Of a DNA stretch of 64,000 bases, positions 20,198-28,854 are shown piece after piece. Both the position numbers and the translations under genes were made by a program. Each line of letters begins with the position of its first letter. Position 1 is the stretch's first letter. The DNA comes from Rhizorhabdus sp049889055. GTDB lineage: Bacteria > Pseudomonadota > Alphaproteobacteria > Sphingomonadales > Sphingomonadaceae. The stretch is from positions 124,001 to 188,000 of the forward strand of contig NZ_JBLTWO010000006.1 of NCBI RefSeq assembly GCF_049889055.1. The letters are read 5' to 3'. The notes beneath the pieces were generated by a model. It did no database searches. It was not told the origin of the DNA and worked only from the letters and a program-made list of their open reading frames with translations.

Positions 20198-21268
20198 TCA
20201 GTCGAAGAACAGCTTGGTGACGTGCCCCATCTTGCGGCCTGGGCGGGCCTGCCCCTTGCCGTAGAGGTGCAGGTGCGCGGCCGGATCGGACAGGATCAGG
20301 TCCCAATGCGAGGCCTGCTCGCCGATCAGGTTGCGCATCTCGACGCGCGGCGCGGCGCGTGCGGTCGAACCGAGCGGCAGACCGCAAATGGCGCGGATAT
20401 GATTGTCGAACTGCGAAGTCACCGCGCCTTCGATCGTCCAATGGCCGCTATTGTGGACGCGCGGCGCCATTTCGTTGAACACGGGACCGGCTTCGGTATC
20501 GAAAAATTCGATCGCCAGCACGCCGACATAGTCGAGCTCGGTCACGATCTTGCCGGCCAGCGCCTTGGCCGCCTCGACGGTCGCCTCTGACAGGCTCGCC
20601 GGAACGGTCGACAGCGCTAATATCCCGTCCTCATGGACGTTGAGCACAGGATCCCAGGTTGCGATCGTCCCGTCCCGGCCGCGCACGACCAGGATCGAGA
20701 ATTCGCGCTCGAACTCGACGAAGCCTTCGAGCACCGCCGGTTCCCAGGCAAGCGAGGCCCAGGCCTCGTCGGCATCGGCGGCGGTCTTGAGCCGTGCCTG
20801 GCCCTTGCCGTCATAGCCGAAACGCCGCGTCTTGAGGATCGCGGGAGCACCGATCTGCTTGACCGCAGCGTCGAGATCCTCGCGGCTGCTGACCACCGCC
20901 CATGGGGCGGGTCGCCCACCGATCGCCTGCACGAAGGCCTTCTCGGTCGCCCGGTCCTGCGCGGTCGCAAGCGCGCGCGGGTGCGGTGCGAGCGGCACGC
21001 GCAGTGCCTCCAGCGGGCCGACCGGGATATTCTCGAATTCATAGGTGATCAGGTCGACGCTCTGGGCAAAGGCCTGCAGCGCGTCGAGATCGTCATAATT
21101 GCCCTGGACCCAGCGCGCCGCCACATCGGCGGCGGGGCCGCTCGGCTCGGGTGCGAAGATCGCGCAGCGATAGCCGAGCTGGGCAGCGGCCATGCTGAGC
21201 ATGCGGCCGAGCTGGCCGCCACCGACGATGCCGATCGTCGTGCCGGGCGGGATGAGGGCCGCGCTCAA
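20198..21268 (-). CDS. purK: 5-(carboxyamino)imidazole ribonucleotide synthase
   Basis: PurK carboxylates AIR to N5-CAIR using ATP and bicarbonate. 356 residues, ATP-grasp: GIVGGGQLGRMLSMAA at the N-terminus, PAILKTRRFGYDGKGQ as ATP loop, and FFDTEAGPVFNEMAPRVHNS near the catalytic metal site. The start is a TTG at 21268 with GAGGAG 8 nt upstream, and it overlaps the purE stop (TTGA), so purE and purK are coupled as expected for a functional pair. Confidence 0.95.
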   Translation of the reverse strand: MSAALIPPGTTIGIVGGGQLGRMLSMAAAQLGYRCAIFAPEPSGPAADVAARWVQGNYDDLDALQAFAQSVDLITYEFENIPVGPLEALRVPLAPHPRALATAQDRATEKAFVQAIGGRPAPWAVVSSREDLDAAVKQIGAPAILKTRRFGYDGKGQARLKTAADADEAWASLAWEPAVLEGFVEFEREFSILVVRGRDGTIATWDPVLNVHEDGILALSTVPASLSEATVEAAKALAGKIVTELDYVGVLAIEFFDTEAGPVFNEMAPRVHNSGHWTIEGAVTSQFDNHIRAICGLPLGSTARAAPRVEMRNLIGEQASHWDLILSDPAAHLHLYGKGQARPGRKMGHVTKLFFD

Positions 21269-21753
21269 TCGAACGGCTCCTCGGCGACGTCCGCCGTCTG
21301 ACGCACACGCCAGGCATCGAGCCGGGCGGCGAGGGCTTCGTCGTTAGTAGCCAGCATCGCCGCGCCGAGCAGCGCGGCATTGATCGCGCCGGGCTTGCCG
21401 ATCGCGAGCGTCCCCACCGGAATGCCGCCGGGCATCTGGACGATCGAAAGGAGGCTATCCATGCCCTTGAGCGCCTTGGATTCGACCGGAACGCCGAGAA
21501 CGGGCAGGCGCGTCATGGCGGCCGCCATGCCCGGCAGATGCGCCGCACCGCCCGCGCCCGCGATGATCAGCTTTAGCCCGCGCCCAGCCGCCGAGGTGGC
21601 ATAGTCATAGAGCCGCTGCGGGGTACGGTGCGCCGAGACGACCTTCGTCTCATAAGGCACGTCAAGCGCGTCGAGGGTCGCGGCGGCGTGGGACATGGTT
21701 TCCCAGTCGGACCGGCTCCCCATGATGATCCCGATCAACGGTGCGTCTGCCAT
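21265..21753 (-). CDS. purE: N5-carboxyaminoimidazole ribonucleotide mutase
   Basis: PurE rearranges N5-CAIR to CAIR in purine synthesis. 162 residues from MADAPLIGIIMGSRSDWETM at 21753; the longer in-frame opening to 21801 lacks family similarity. The class I features are present: GSRSDW, VVSAHRTPQRLYDY (catalytic His) and IIAGAGGAAHLPGM. It leads purK. A 10-bp inverted repeat lies upstream of it. Confidence 0.95.
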   Translation of the reverse strand: MADAPLIGIIMGSRSDWETMSHAAATLDALDVPYETKVVSAHRTPQRLYDYATSAAGRGLKLIIAGAGGAAHLPGMAAAMTRLPVLGVPVESKALKGMDSLLSIVQMPGGIPVGTLAIGKPGAINAALLGAAMLATNDEALAARLDAWRVRQTADVAEEPFD

Positions 21754-21803
21754 TGTCACTCCCAATCTTTCCGCCCGGAACGGGGAGGAGAACCGCCACA
21801 AGC

Positions 21804-21842
21804 GGTGGAGGGGAATGCGCGACGGTGGATCGCCCCTCCACC
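21804..21842. repeat. Intergenic 10-bp inverted repeat (REP-like)
   Basis: GGTGGAGGGG (21804-21813) and CCCCTCCACC (21833-21842) are perfectly inverted with a 19-nt loop, between gpmA and purE. It looks like dispersed palindromic elements common in alphaproteobacterial intergenic DNA; copy number in the genome is unknown. Confidence 0.5.
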
Positions 21843-21890
21843 ACCCTCATGGGTGGCCCCCTCCCTCGCCGAGGCAGGGGAAGAATATAC

Positions 21891-22577
21891 TCAGCGCTCC
21901 GACAGATAATAGCGGTCGCGCGCGTTCAGGGCGTCGTCCAGATCATAGACGATCGGCTGGCCGGTCGGGATCTCCAGCTCGGTGATCTCGTCGTCGGGAA
22001 TATGCGACAGATGCTTGACCAGCGCGCGCAGCGAATTGCCATGCGCCGAAATGACGACCCGCTTGCCGGCCTTCAGATCGGGGGCGATCCGCTGCTCCCA
22101 ATAGGGAAGAACACGAGCGATCGTGTCCTTCAGGCTTTCGGTGTTCGGGATGGCGATACCGGCGTAGCGGCGGTCTTTCGACAGGTCGAACTCACCGCCC
22201 TCTTCCAGCACCGGCGGCGGAATGTCGAAGCTGCGGCGCCAGATCTTGACCTGATCGTCACCATGTTTGGCGGCTGTCTCTGCCTTGTTGAGGCCGGTCA
22301 GGCCGCCATAATGGCGCTCATTGAGGCGCCAGTCCTTCTCGACCGGCAGCCATAGCCGGCCCATCGCCTCGAGCGCGAGATTCAGCGTCTTGATCGCGCG
22401 GGTCTGGAAGCTGGTATAGCATTGGTCGAAGTCGAGGCCTTTGGCGGCCATCAATTCGCCGGCCGCTGTGGCTTCGGCGATGCCCTGCTCGGTCAGGTTG
22501 ACGTCCCACCAGCCGGTGAATCGGTTTTCGAGGTTCCATGCGGACTGACCATGGCGGATAAGGACGAGCGTCGGCAT
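21891..22577 (-). CDS. gpmA: 2,3-bisphosphoglycerate-dependent phosphoglycerate mutase
   Basis: Interconverts 3- and 2-phosphoglycerate in glycolysis and the lower Entner-Doudoroff route. About 228 residues from MPTLVLIRHGQSAWN at 22577. The catalytic RHG is at residues 9-11, followed by NLENRFTGWWDVNLTEQG, the proton donor region LNERHYGGLTGLNKAE, and the second histidine in VVISAHGNSLRALVKHL. The family needs 2,3-bisphosphoglycerate as primer. A GAAGGGAA ribosome site lies before ATG; the ATG at 22577 is preferred to a GTG one codon earlier. Confidence 0.95.
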   Translation of the reverse strand: MPTLVLIRHGQSAWNLENRFTGWWDVNLTEQGIAEATAAGELMAAKGLDFDQCYTSFQTRAIKTLNLALEAMGRLWLPVEKDWRLNERHYGGLTGLNKAETAAKHGDDQVKIWRRSFDIPPPVLEEGGEFDLSKDRRYAGIAIPNTESLKDTIARVLPYWEQRIAPDLKAGKRVVISAHGNSLRALVKHLSHIPDDEITELEIPTGQPIVYDLDDALNARDRYYLSER

Positions 22578-22746
22578 CACTTTCCCTTCTTGGCGGCGCG
22601 GCGGGAAAGAGCCCTGCCTGACGCCGCAGCATCGACCGTAAGAGACGGAACGGGCCTCTTAGTGGTCCGCTGCCTTCCTGTCACCCTTGCAAATCGGTGC
22701 TTCCTCGCCTGAATAGGCGCCAATCCACGACATCGGAGCGCATGAC

Positions 22747-23460
22747 ATGGCCATCGCGAACACCACGATCCGGTACGAGCATGAAGGGGTGGCGTTCGAG
22801 GCCTATGCCGCCTGGGACAACGGCAGCGACGACCTGCGGCCTATCGTTATCGTCGCCGGTACCTTCATGGGCCGCACCGGCTTCGAGGAAGCCAAGGCCC
22901 GTTCGCTCGCCGAACTCGGCTATGTCGGGGTGGCGATCGACGTCTATGGACTCGGCAACTGGCCGCGCGATTTCGACGAGGCGCTGGCGCGCATGGGCGA
23001 GATGGACGCCGATCGCGGCCTGCTGCGCGATCGCCTGGCCGCCTCGTTGCGCATGGCGCGCGAAACCGGGGGCCCCGGCGACCCCGCGCGCGTCGCGGCG
23101 ATCGGCTTCTGCTTTGGCGGCAAATGCGTGCTCGACCTCGCGCGCGCCGGCGCCGAGGTCGCAGGCGTCGTCAGCTTCCATGGCGTCTATGACGCGCCTC
23201 CCTTCCCCAACGCCAAGGTCAGCGCGAAGCTGCTGGTGCTCCATGGCTGGGACGATCCGCTCGACCCGCCCGAAACGGTCCTCGCGCTGTCGCAGGAACT
23301 GACCGAGGCCGGCGCCGACTGGCAGCTGCACAGCTATGGTCACACCGTCCACGCCTTCACCAACCCGGCGCGGGAGGAGATGTACAGCCCACGGGCCGAC
23401 CGACGCAGCTGGCAGGCGATGCGCAACTTCCTCGACGAGCTTTTCGCAATCGATGGATAA
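22747..23460 (+). CDS. Dienelactone hydrolase family protein
   Basis: 237 residues, alpha/beta hydrolase fold. The nucleophile is Cys122 in AAIGFCFGGKCVLD, the acid is near Asp169/170 in LVLHGWDDPLDPPE, and the histidine is His202 in SYGHTVHAFTNP, the DLH triad. Members hydrolyse dienelactone or act as broad carboxylesterases; substrate here is not known. The start ATG has GGAG 8 nt upstream. It may be co-transcribed with ppc, which opens within or just after its end. Confidence 0.85.
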   Translation: MAIANTTIRYEHEGVAFEAYAAWDNGSDDLRPIVIVAGTFMGRTGFEEAKARSLAELGYVGVAIDVYGLGNWPRDFDEALARMGEMDADRGLLRDRLAASLRMARETGGPGDPARVAAIGFCFGGKCVLDLARAGAEVAGVVSFHGVYDAPPFPNAKVSAKLLVLHGWDDPLDPPETVLALSQELTEAGADWQLHSYGHTVHAFTNPAREEMYSPRADRRSWQAMRNFLDELFAIDG

Positions 23461-23524
23461 GGAGCGCGGCGACCCGGACAGGCTGGCTATTGACGACGCT
23501 CATATTGCGGCGCAGCATTCGAGC

Positions 23525-26206
23525 ATGTCCAGCGCCCCGCCCATCACCCAGAACCCGGATATCCGCTTCCTAGGTCGCCTGCTCGGCGATGTCATCAAGG
23601 CCTATGGCGGGGAGACGCTGTTCCGGCGTATCGAATATATCCGCTCCGCCTCGGTCGACCGCGCGCGCGGGATCGTCGGTTCGCATGAGATCGACACCGG
23701 GCTCGAGGCGCTGACGCTCGACGACACGCTCGCCTTCGTTCGCGGCTTCATGCTCTTCTCGATGCTCGCCAATCTCGCCGAAGACCGGCAGGGCGTTGCC
23801 GCCGAACCGGGCGCCGACGTCGCCTCGGCGCTCGACCGCCTCGAAGCCGAAGGCATATCGCGCTCGCAGGTCGTCGAAATGCTCGAGCAGGCGCTGATCG
23901 CCCCCGTGCTGACCGCCCACCCGACCGAGGTGCGGCGCAAGAGCATGATCGATCATCGCAACAAGATCGCCGAGTTGATGATGCTCAAGGACATCGGCCG
24001 GACCGAAACCGCCGATGGCGACCTGATCGACCAGGCGATCTACCGTCAGATCGCGTTGCTGTGGCAGACCCGCCCGCTGCGACGCGAGCGGCTCTATGTC
24101 GCCGATGAGGTGGAAACCGCGCTGGCCTATCTGCGCGACATCTTCCTGCCGACTTTGCCCGCGCTCTATTCGCGCTGGCAGCGCGCGCTCGGCCATCGCC
24201 CCGCCAGCTTCCTGCGCCCCGGCAGCTGGATCGGCGGCGACCGCGACGGCAATCCCTTCGTGACGGCGGAATCGCTGCGCCTTGCCTTGTCCCGCGCGGC
24301 CGAAACCGTCATCGGCTATTATCTGAACGAGCTTCACCTGCTCGGCGCCGAATTGTCGATCTCGACCGAACTGGCCGAGGTCACGTGGGAGGTCGAGAAA
24401 CTCGCCGAGGCTTCGGGCGACAAGAGTTCGGCGCGCAGCGATGAACCCTATCGCCGTGCGATTACCGGCATCTATTCGCGCCTGTCCAAGACCTATGAAA
24501 TGCTGACCGGCCGCCTGCCGGGCCGGCTGCCCGCAACCGATGCGGAGAAGGGGCCCTATCAGACCCCGGCCGAGCTGCGCACCGACCTGGTGGAGATCGC
24601 CCACGCCCTCAACCGGACCGGGGCGGGGTCGCTGTCGGGCAGCGGCGCGCTCGGCCGGCTGATCCGCGCGGTCGAGACCTTCGGCTTTCACCTCGCCACG
24701 CTCGACATGCGACAAAATGCCGACGTGCATGAGCGGGTGATCGCGGACCTGCTCAAGGTCGCCGGGGTCGAGAACGACTATCTGGCATTGGACGAAGAGG
24801 GGCGCGTCGCGCTGCTCCGGACCGAACTGGCCTCGAAGCGCCTGCTGCGCACGCCCTTCGGCGACTATGCCGAGGAAACGCTGTCCGAACTGGCGATCGT
24901 CGAGGCGGCGGCCGAGGCTCATCGTCTCTACGGCCGCGAGGCGATCACCACCTATCTGATCTCCAAGGCCGAGAGCGTGTCGGACATGCTCGAGGTCAAC
25001 ATCCTGCTCAAGGAAGCCGGCCTCTATGTGCCCGGCGAGCCGCCCATGGCGGCGATCATGGCGGTGCCGCTGTTCGAGACGATCGGCGATCTCCAGCGCG
25101 CGCCCGAGGTGATGACCCGCTGGTTCGGCCTGCCCGAGGTCGCGGCGGTCACGGCGGCGCGTGGCCATCAGGAGGTGATGGTCGGCTATTCGGATTCGAA
25201 CAAGGATGGCGGCTATCTGACCTCGGTCTGGAGCCTGCACGAGGCATCGAGCGCGCTGAAGCCGGTCTTCGCCAAGGCCGGCAGCGCAATCCAGCTGTTC
25301 CATGGTCGTGGCGGTGCGGTCGGGCGCGGTGGCGGGTCGAGCTTCGCGGCGATCCTCGCCCAACCGCACGGCACGGTCCAGGGCCGCATCCGCATCACCG
25401 AACAGGGCGAAGTGATCGCCGCCAAATATGGCACGCGCGAGAGCGCCTCGGCCAATCTGGAGGCCATGGCCTCGGCCACGCTGCTGGCCTCGCTCGAGAA
25501 GGAGGCGCTGGCACCCAAGGACGCCAAGCGCTTCTTCGCCGCGATGGACGAGATTTCGGGACGCGCGTTCAAGGCCTATCGCGGTCTGGTCTATGAGACC
25601 GAAGGCTTCCGCCAGTTCTTCCGCCAGATGACCCCGATCGCGGAGATCGCCGACCTCAAGATCGGCTCCCGCCCCGCCAGCCGCACCAAGAGCGACCGGA
25701 TCGAGGATTTGCGCGCGATCCCCTGGGTGTTCAGCTGGGCGCAGGCGCGCGTCATGCTGCCGGGCTGGTTCGGCGTCGGCCATGGCCTGAAGGGCCACAA
25801 TGACATCGGGCTGCTGCGTGAGATGCTCGAAGCCTGGCCCTTTTTTCAGTCGACCCTGGCCAATCTGGAGATGGTGCTCGCCAAGTCCGACATGGACATC
25901 GCCGAACATTATGTCGCGCTGGTCGAGGATCAGGCAATGGGCAAGGCGATCTTCGGCCAAATCCGCGACGGATGGCAGATGACGCAGGACGCTCTGCTGT
26001 CGATCACCCGCCAGACCCGGCTGCTGCAGAAGAACCCGTCGCTCGACCAGTCGATCCGGCTGCGCCTGCCCTATATCGAGCCGCTCAATCTGCTGCAGAT
26101 CGAACTGCTCAAGCGGCACCGGTCGGGCGAGGACGACCCCCGCGTGCGCGAGGGCATTCAACTGTCGATCAACGCCATCGCCACGGCGCTGCGCAACAGC
26201 GGCTGA
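23525..26206 (+). CDS. ppc: Phosphoenolpyruvate carboxylase
   Basis: Carboxylates PEP to oxaloacetate, the anaplerotic entry to the TCA cycle. 893 residues from ATG 23525 (an in-frame ATG at 23453 overlapping the DLH stop is an alternative, adding 24 residues). Diagnostic motifs: VLTAHPTEVRRKS (catalytic His), GSWIGGDRDGNPFV, VMVGYSDSNKDGGYLTS, LFHGRGGAVGRGGG, and a C-terminus ending LSINAIATALRNSG. Length and motifs are complete. Allosteric control cannot be judged from sequence. Confidence 0.95.
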   Translation: MSSAPPITQNPDIRFLGRLLGDVIKAYGGETLFRRIEYIRSASVDRARGIVGSHEIDTGLEALTLDDTLAFVRGFMLFSMLANLAEDRQGVAAEPGADVASALDRLEAEGISRSQVVEMLEQALIAPVLTAHPTEVRRKSMIDHRNKIAELMMLKDIGRTETADGDLIDQAIYRQIALLWQTRPLRRERLYVADEVETALAYLRDIFLPTLPALYSRWQRALGHRPASFLRPGSWIGGDRDGNPFVTAESLRLALSRAAETVIGYYLNELHLLGAELSISTELAEVTWEVEKLAEASGDKSSARSDEPYRRAITGIYSRLSKTYEMLTGRLPGRLPATDAEKGPYQTPAELRTDLVEIAHALNRTGAGSLSGSGALGRLIRAVETFGFHLATLDMRQNADVHERVIADLLKVAGVENDYLALDEEGRVALLRTELASKRLLRTPFGDYAEETLSELAIVEAAAEAHRLYGREAITTYLISKAESVSDMLEVNILLKEAGLYVPGEPPMAAIMAVPLFETIGDLQRAPEVMTRWFGLPEVAAVTAARGHQEVMVGYSDSNKDGGYLTSVWSLHEASSALKPVFAKAGSAIQLFHGRGGAVGRGGGSSFAAILAQPHGTVQGRIRITEQGEVIAAKYGTRESASANLEAMASATLLASLEKEALAPKDAKRFFAAMDEISGRAFKAYRGLVYETEGFRQFFRQMTPIAEIADLKIGSRPASRTKSDRIEDLRAIPWVFSWAQARVMLPGWFGVGHGLKGHNDIGLLREMLEAWPFFQSTLANLEMVLAKSDMDIAEHYVALVEDQAMGKAIFGQIRDGWQMTQDALLSITRQTRLLQKNPSLDQSIRLRLPYIEPLNLLQIELLKRHRSGEDDPRVREGIQLSINAIATALRNSG

Positions 26207-26215
26207 TCGCGTCCG

Positions 26216-27001
26216 TCAGGCGCCGGGCGCGCGTACGAGGCAGAAGGCGATCGCGTAGCTCACCATGCGCGGCCCGGCATCGAAGCGCGCCATCGCCTCG
26301 CGCAGGACGGCCGGCGGCAAGGGCCGATAGCCGGGTGCAGGAGTGCCGGCCCCGATCGTCTTGAGATCGCGCAGGAAGGACCGGGCGTCGCGCTGCGGAT
26401 CCGGAAAGACGACCTGCTCGATCCGCACGTCATATCCGGCGGGGACCATCGCGCTGATCGTTTCGGCCGACGGATAGTGTGGTGTTGCGCGCGGCCAACC
26501 GAGCGCCTCGACGATCGAGGTCCACTCGCCGAAGCTGCCGTCCGCCATCGTCGCGAAGGCGAGCAGGCCGCCGGGCTTCAGCATCGACGCCAGCCGCCCG
26601 ATCGCGCCGGGGAGATCCTCGAACCACTGGAAGGCCATGCTTGAGGTGATCAGGTCGAAGCGGCCCAGCGATCTATCGGCGCGTTCGCCGTCGAGCACCA
26701 GCCAGCGCGCATCGGCCCCCAAGGCATCGGCCATCGAGAGCCGGGCTCTTTCCACCATCGCGGGGGACAGATCGGTGATGGTCCAGCGGGCGCCTGTCGG
26801 TGCACCTCGCAGCGCAGCCGTCAGGAAGCCGGTCCCGCACCCCAGCTCCAATATGTCGGGCCGTTCGGCGACACCCGCTGCGGCGATGCGGCGAGCGAGG
26901 TCGTCGGCCACCAGACGCTGGACGCGAGCCGCCGAGTCATAATCGCGAGCACGCCCGAAAGCGGTTGCGACGGTCGCGCTGCGATCACTGTCTCCGGCCA
27001 T
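26216..27001 (-). CDS. BioC-like SAM-dependent methyltransferase
   Basis: 261 residues from MAGDSDRSATVATAFGRARD at 27001. A class I methyltransferase: ILELGCGTGFLTAALRGA (motif I), TDLSPAMVERAR, and FDLITSSMAFQWFEDLPGAI. The opening AFGRARDYDSAARVQRLVA resembles BioC (malonyl-ACP O-methyltransferase), which starts pimeloyl synthesis for biotin. There are no biotin genes nearby, so the assignment is to a BioC-like enzyme only. It converges with ppc, 9 bp apart. Confidence 0.75.
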   Translation of the reverse strand: MAGDSDRSATVATAFGRARDYDSAARVQRLVADDLARRIAAAGVAERPDILELGCGTGFLTAALRGAPTGARWTITDLSPAMVERARLSMADALGADARWLVLDGERADRSLGRFDLITSSMAFQWFEDLPGAIGRLASMLKPGGLLAFATMADGSFGEWTSIVEALGWPRATPHYPSAETISAMVPAGYDVRIEQVVFPDPQRDARSFLRDLKTIGAGTPAPGYRPLPPAVLREAMARFDAGPRMVSYAIAFCLVRAPGA

Positions 27002-27081
27002 GGCGGGGCGCCTATCGGCTCCGGCCGCCAAGGGGAAGCGCGAAGATGCGACGAAGCGGGGCATAGGCCATCAAAAACTAT

Positions 27082-27096
27082 TGATAGTCAGTCGCA
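27082..27096. promoter_or_regulatory. Putative Fur box upstream of bfd
   Basis: TGATAGTCAGTCGCA (27082-27096) read on the minus strand as TGCGACTGACTATCA. This resembles the 7-1-7 Fur site used in proteobacteria (TGATAAT-N-ATTATCA), and lies 33 bp before bfd within CTATTG...CAATAG. Match is partial. Confidence 0.45.
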
Positions 27097-27128
27097 ATAG
27101 CCGTAAACATCGATTCGAGAGGTGCCGA

Positions 27129-27299
27129 ATGCTCGTTTGTATCTGCAACGCGATTCGTGAATCCGATGTCCGGGACGCCGCCCGCAAGGGGGCCAGCTGC
27201 CCGCGCAGCGCCTATCAGACGCTGGGTCGGCGCCCGCGCTGCGGGCAATGCCTGCCCTTCGCCCGCAGCATCATCGAGGAAGAGTCGGTCGCCGTCTGA
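27129..27299 (+). CDS. bfd: Bacterioferritin-associated ferredoxin-like (2Fe-2S) protein
   Basis: 56 residues with the BFD-like (2Fe-2S) pattern: MLVCICNAIRESDVRDAA gives CxC (Cys4, Cys6), then GRRPRCGQCLPFARSII gives CxxC. Bfd reduces ferric iron in bacterioferritin to release it. It stands alone, followed by its own terminator, 203 bp before bfr, and is preceded by a Fur-like box. Short length is normal. Confidence 0.88.
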   Translation: MLVCICNAIRESDVRDAARKGASCPRSAYQTLGRRPRCGQCLPFARSIIEEESVAV

Positions 27300-27325
27300 G
27301 CTGCCCGCACCAGCATTCCTCCCCT

Positions 27326-27353
27326 GGCCGCCTTATGGGCGGCCTTTTTATTT
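27326..27353 (+). terminator. Rho-independent terminator after bfd
   Basis: GGCCGCC (27326-27332) pairs with GGCGGCC (27338-27344), loop TTATG, followed by TTTTTATTT. It separates bfd from bfr transcription. Confidence 0.85.
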
Positions 27354-27356
27354 GGG

Positions 27357-27371
27357 TGAGAATGACTTTCG
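27357..27371. promoter_or_regulatory. Putative Fur box (distal) upstream of bfr
   Basis: TGAGAATGACTTTCG, a degenerate 7-1-7 Fur-like site 131 bp upstream of the bfr ATG and 7 bp from the next one. Confidence 0.4.
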
Positions 27372-27378
27372 CTTTCGC

Positions 27379-27393
27379 TGCGAATGAATATCA
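27379..27393. promoter_or_regulatory. Putative Fur box (proximal) upstream of bfr
   Basis: TGCGAATGAATATCA, closely like the TGCGAATGATTATCA type of Fur box. It is 22 bp from the distal site, suggesting tandem binding. Confidence 0.55.
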
Positions 27394-27416
27394 GCTGCAA
27401 ACCCTTGTTTATATTT

Positions 27417-27436
27417 GAATAATTTGGAAATTATTC
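27417..27436. promoter_or_regulatory. Perfect 20-bp palindrome in the bfr promoter region
   Basis: GAATAATTT (27417-27425) and AAATTATTC (27428-27436) are perfect inverted repeats with a GG centre. It is AT-rich in a GC-rich genome and lies 66 bp before the bfr ATG. It does not match Fur well. It may be an operator for another regulator. Confidence 0.5.
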
Positions 27437-27502
27437 GATCGGAACCCTTCACAGGATCGGGCATTTCGTCTATCGAACGGCTCGACGACATTGGAGGTCC
27501 AC

Positions 27503-27982
27503 ATGAAGGGTGACGCAAAGGTCATCGAATTTCTCAACGAGACGCTCAAGAACGAGCTGACCGCGATCAATCAATATTTCCTGCATTTCCGGATGCTCGA
27601 ACATTGGGGCGTCGCGCGGCTCGCCAAGTGCGAATATGAGGAATCGATCGACGAGATGAAGCATGCCGACCGGCTTGCCGAACGCATCCTGTTTCTCGAC
27701 GGCCTGCCCAATTTCCAGATGCTTGGCCGGCTTCGCATCGGCGAGACGGTCGAGGAGGTGCTCAAGGCCGACCTCGCGCTGGAGAATGACGCCATCCCGC
27801 AGCTCAAGGAAGCGATCGTCTATTGCGAGCAGGTCCGCGACTTCGGCACGCGCGATCTGCTGCAGTCGATTCTCGAATCCGAGGAAGAGCATGTCGACAT
27901 GCTCGAAAAGCAGTTCGAGATGATCGAACGGATGGGAATCCAGAACTACATCCAGCTTCAGTCGAAGCCGGCGCACGAATAG
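27503..27982 (+). CDS. bfr: Bacterioferritin
   Basis: A 24-mer haem-containing iron-storage ferritin in the cytosol. 159 residues from ATG 27503 with GGAGG 7 nt upstream (the in-frame GTG-like start 12 bp earlier is less likely). Ferroxidase ligands all occur: NELTAINQYFLH (Glu18), DEMKHADR (Glu51, His54), LENDAIPQL (Glu94 region), ESEEEHVDML (Glu127, His130). Met52 in DEMKHAD is the haem axial ligand. Followed by an inverted-repeat terminator. Regulation by iron is suggested by the Fur-like boxes upstream. Confidence 0.96.
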   Translation: MKGDAKVIEFLNETLKNELTAINQYFLHFRMLEHWGVARLAKCEYEESIDEMKHADRLAERILFLDGLPNFQMLGRLRIGETVEEVLKADLALENDAIPQLKEAIVYCEQVRDFGTRDLLQSILESEEEHVDMLEKQFEMIERMGIQNYIQLQSKPAHE

Positions 27983-28037
27983 AGGGGGTTCCCGTCAGGT
28001 AAGATCACCGGGCGGTTCGGAAGAGCAAACCAAGTCG

Positions 28038-28065
28038 ACGGCCGCCCCCTGGAGCGGCCGTTTCG
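28038..28065 (+). terminator. Likely terminator after bfr
   Basis: ACGGCCGC (28038-28045) pairs with GCGGCCGT (28054-28061), loop CCCCTGGA, followed by TTTC. It lies between bfr and the convergent HPt gene; the T-run is short. Confidence 0.6.
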
Positions 28066-28069
28066 GCGT

Positions 28070-28513
28070 TCAGCCCTGCTTGCGTCCGAACCCCGCTGCC
28101 ATGGCGGGTCGCCGGAAGGGTGTCGTCGGCATGGCAGGCACCGAGCACCGCGCCATCTCCCGCTCGAACTGCGCAAGCGTCTCGATCAACATCGGGCGCA
28201 AGCGCAGAATTTCGTCATCGAGCTTCTCAGGCGGCGCCTGCATCTCGACGCTCCGGCGGGCGCTATGTTCGATCTCCTCGGCCAGCGCACCGAGCGCCTC
28301 TCCGCCGAACTGCAGTGAATCGCCCTTCAGCGTATGGGCCGGACGGACCATCGCGACAGCGTCACGGATCTTGTAGGCCTGCTCCACCGCGACGACGCAC
28401 TTGGCGGCGTCCTCGCGATAATAGCCGAGGATCCGCGCGAAATCGCTGCCGATCAGATCGCGGGTCTCGCCGAACGTCGTCCAGTTCACCACACGCATGC
28501 CGCTATGAGCCAT
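28070..28513 (-). CDS. HPt (histidine phosphotransfer) domain protein
   Basis: 147 residues; ATG at 28513 with GGGACGAG upstream. The central part is an HPt domain: VRPAHTLKGDSLQFGGEALG carries the phospho-accepting histidine in AHTLKGDS, followed by LAEEIEHSARR. The C-terminus continues with a helix (EILRLRPMLIETLAQFEREM). Stand-alone HPt proteins relay phosphate between hybrid kinases and response regulators; no partner is adjacent. Phosphorelay target is unknown. Confidence 0.85.
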   Translation of the reverse strand: MAHSGMRVVNWTTFGETRDLIGSDFARILGYYREDAAKCVVAVEQAYKIRDAVAMVRPAHTLKGDSLQFGGEALGALAEEIEHSARRSVEMQAPPEKLDDEILRLRPMLIETLAQFEREMARCSVPAMPTTPFRRPAMAAGFGRKQG

Positions 28514-28596
28514 GTCTCGTCCCTGTTCGCACCCTGCCAGGTCCGACTCATCCTAGGCGGGTGGCGTAAACGAGCGGTTACTCTAAGACTATCGTA

Positions 28597-28854
28597 TTAG
28601 ACCGTTTTCCGCTGCAGCTGCGAAGAGAGGGGCACCGTTCGGGGGGCCGGCACCGACACATGCCAGCCATGCGGCTCCTCCGCCGCGACCACGCCCCAGC
28701 CCCGCGCCTGGGCGAGCGCCGCAATCTCGCCCGGCGCGATCGGATCGTCGGCCAGGATGAGCACCTCGGACGCACCTTCACGCACGGCCCTGGCCAGACG
28801 GACGACCGGCCAGGGACAGCGCATGCCGCGCGCGTCGATCCGCGTCACCGTCAA
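28597..28854 (-). CDS. TusA-like sulfurtransferase
   Basis: 85 residues starting at a TTG (28854) that overlaps the der stop (TTGA). The CPxP motif is intact: ARGMRCPWPVVRLARAV with Cys13, the sulfur-carrying residue. TusA family proteins pass persulfide sulfur, for example for tRNA thiolation or molybdenum-cofactor pathways. Which pathway applies cannot be told from context. Coupling to der is seen by overlap only. Confidence 0.8.
   Translation of the reverse strand: MTVTRIDARGMRCPWPVVRLARAVREGASEVLILADDPIAPGEIAALAQARGWGVVAAEEPHGWHVSVPAPRTVPLSSQLQRKTV

Noticed and set aside
23570..26161. Long minus-strand frame opposite ppc
   Set aside because: Shadow frame with no motifs; ppc on plus is complete and conserved.
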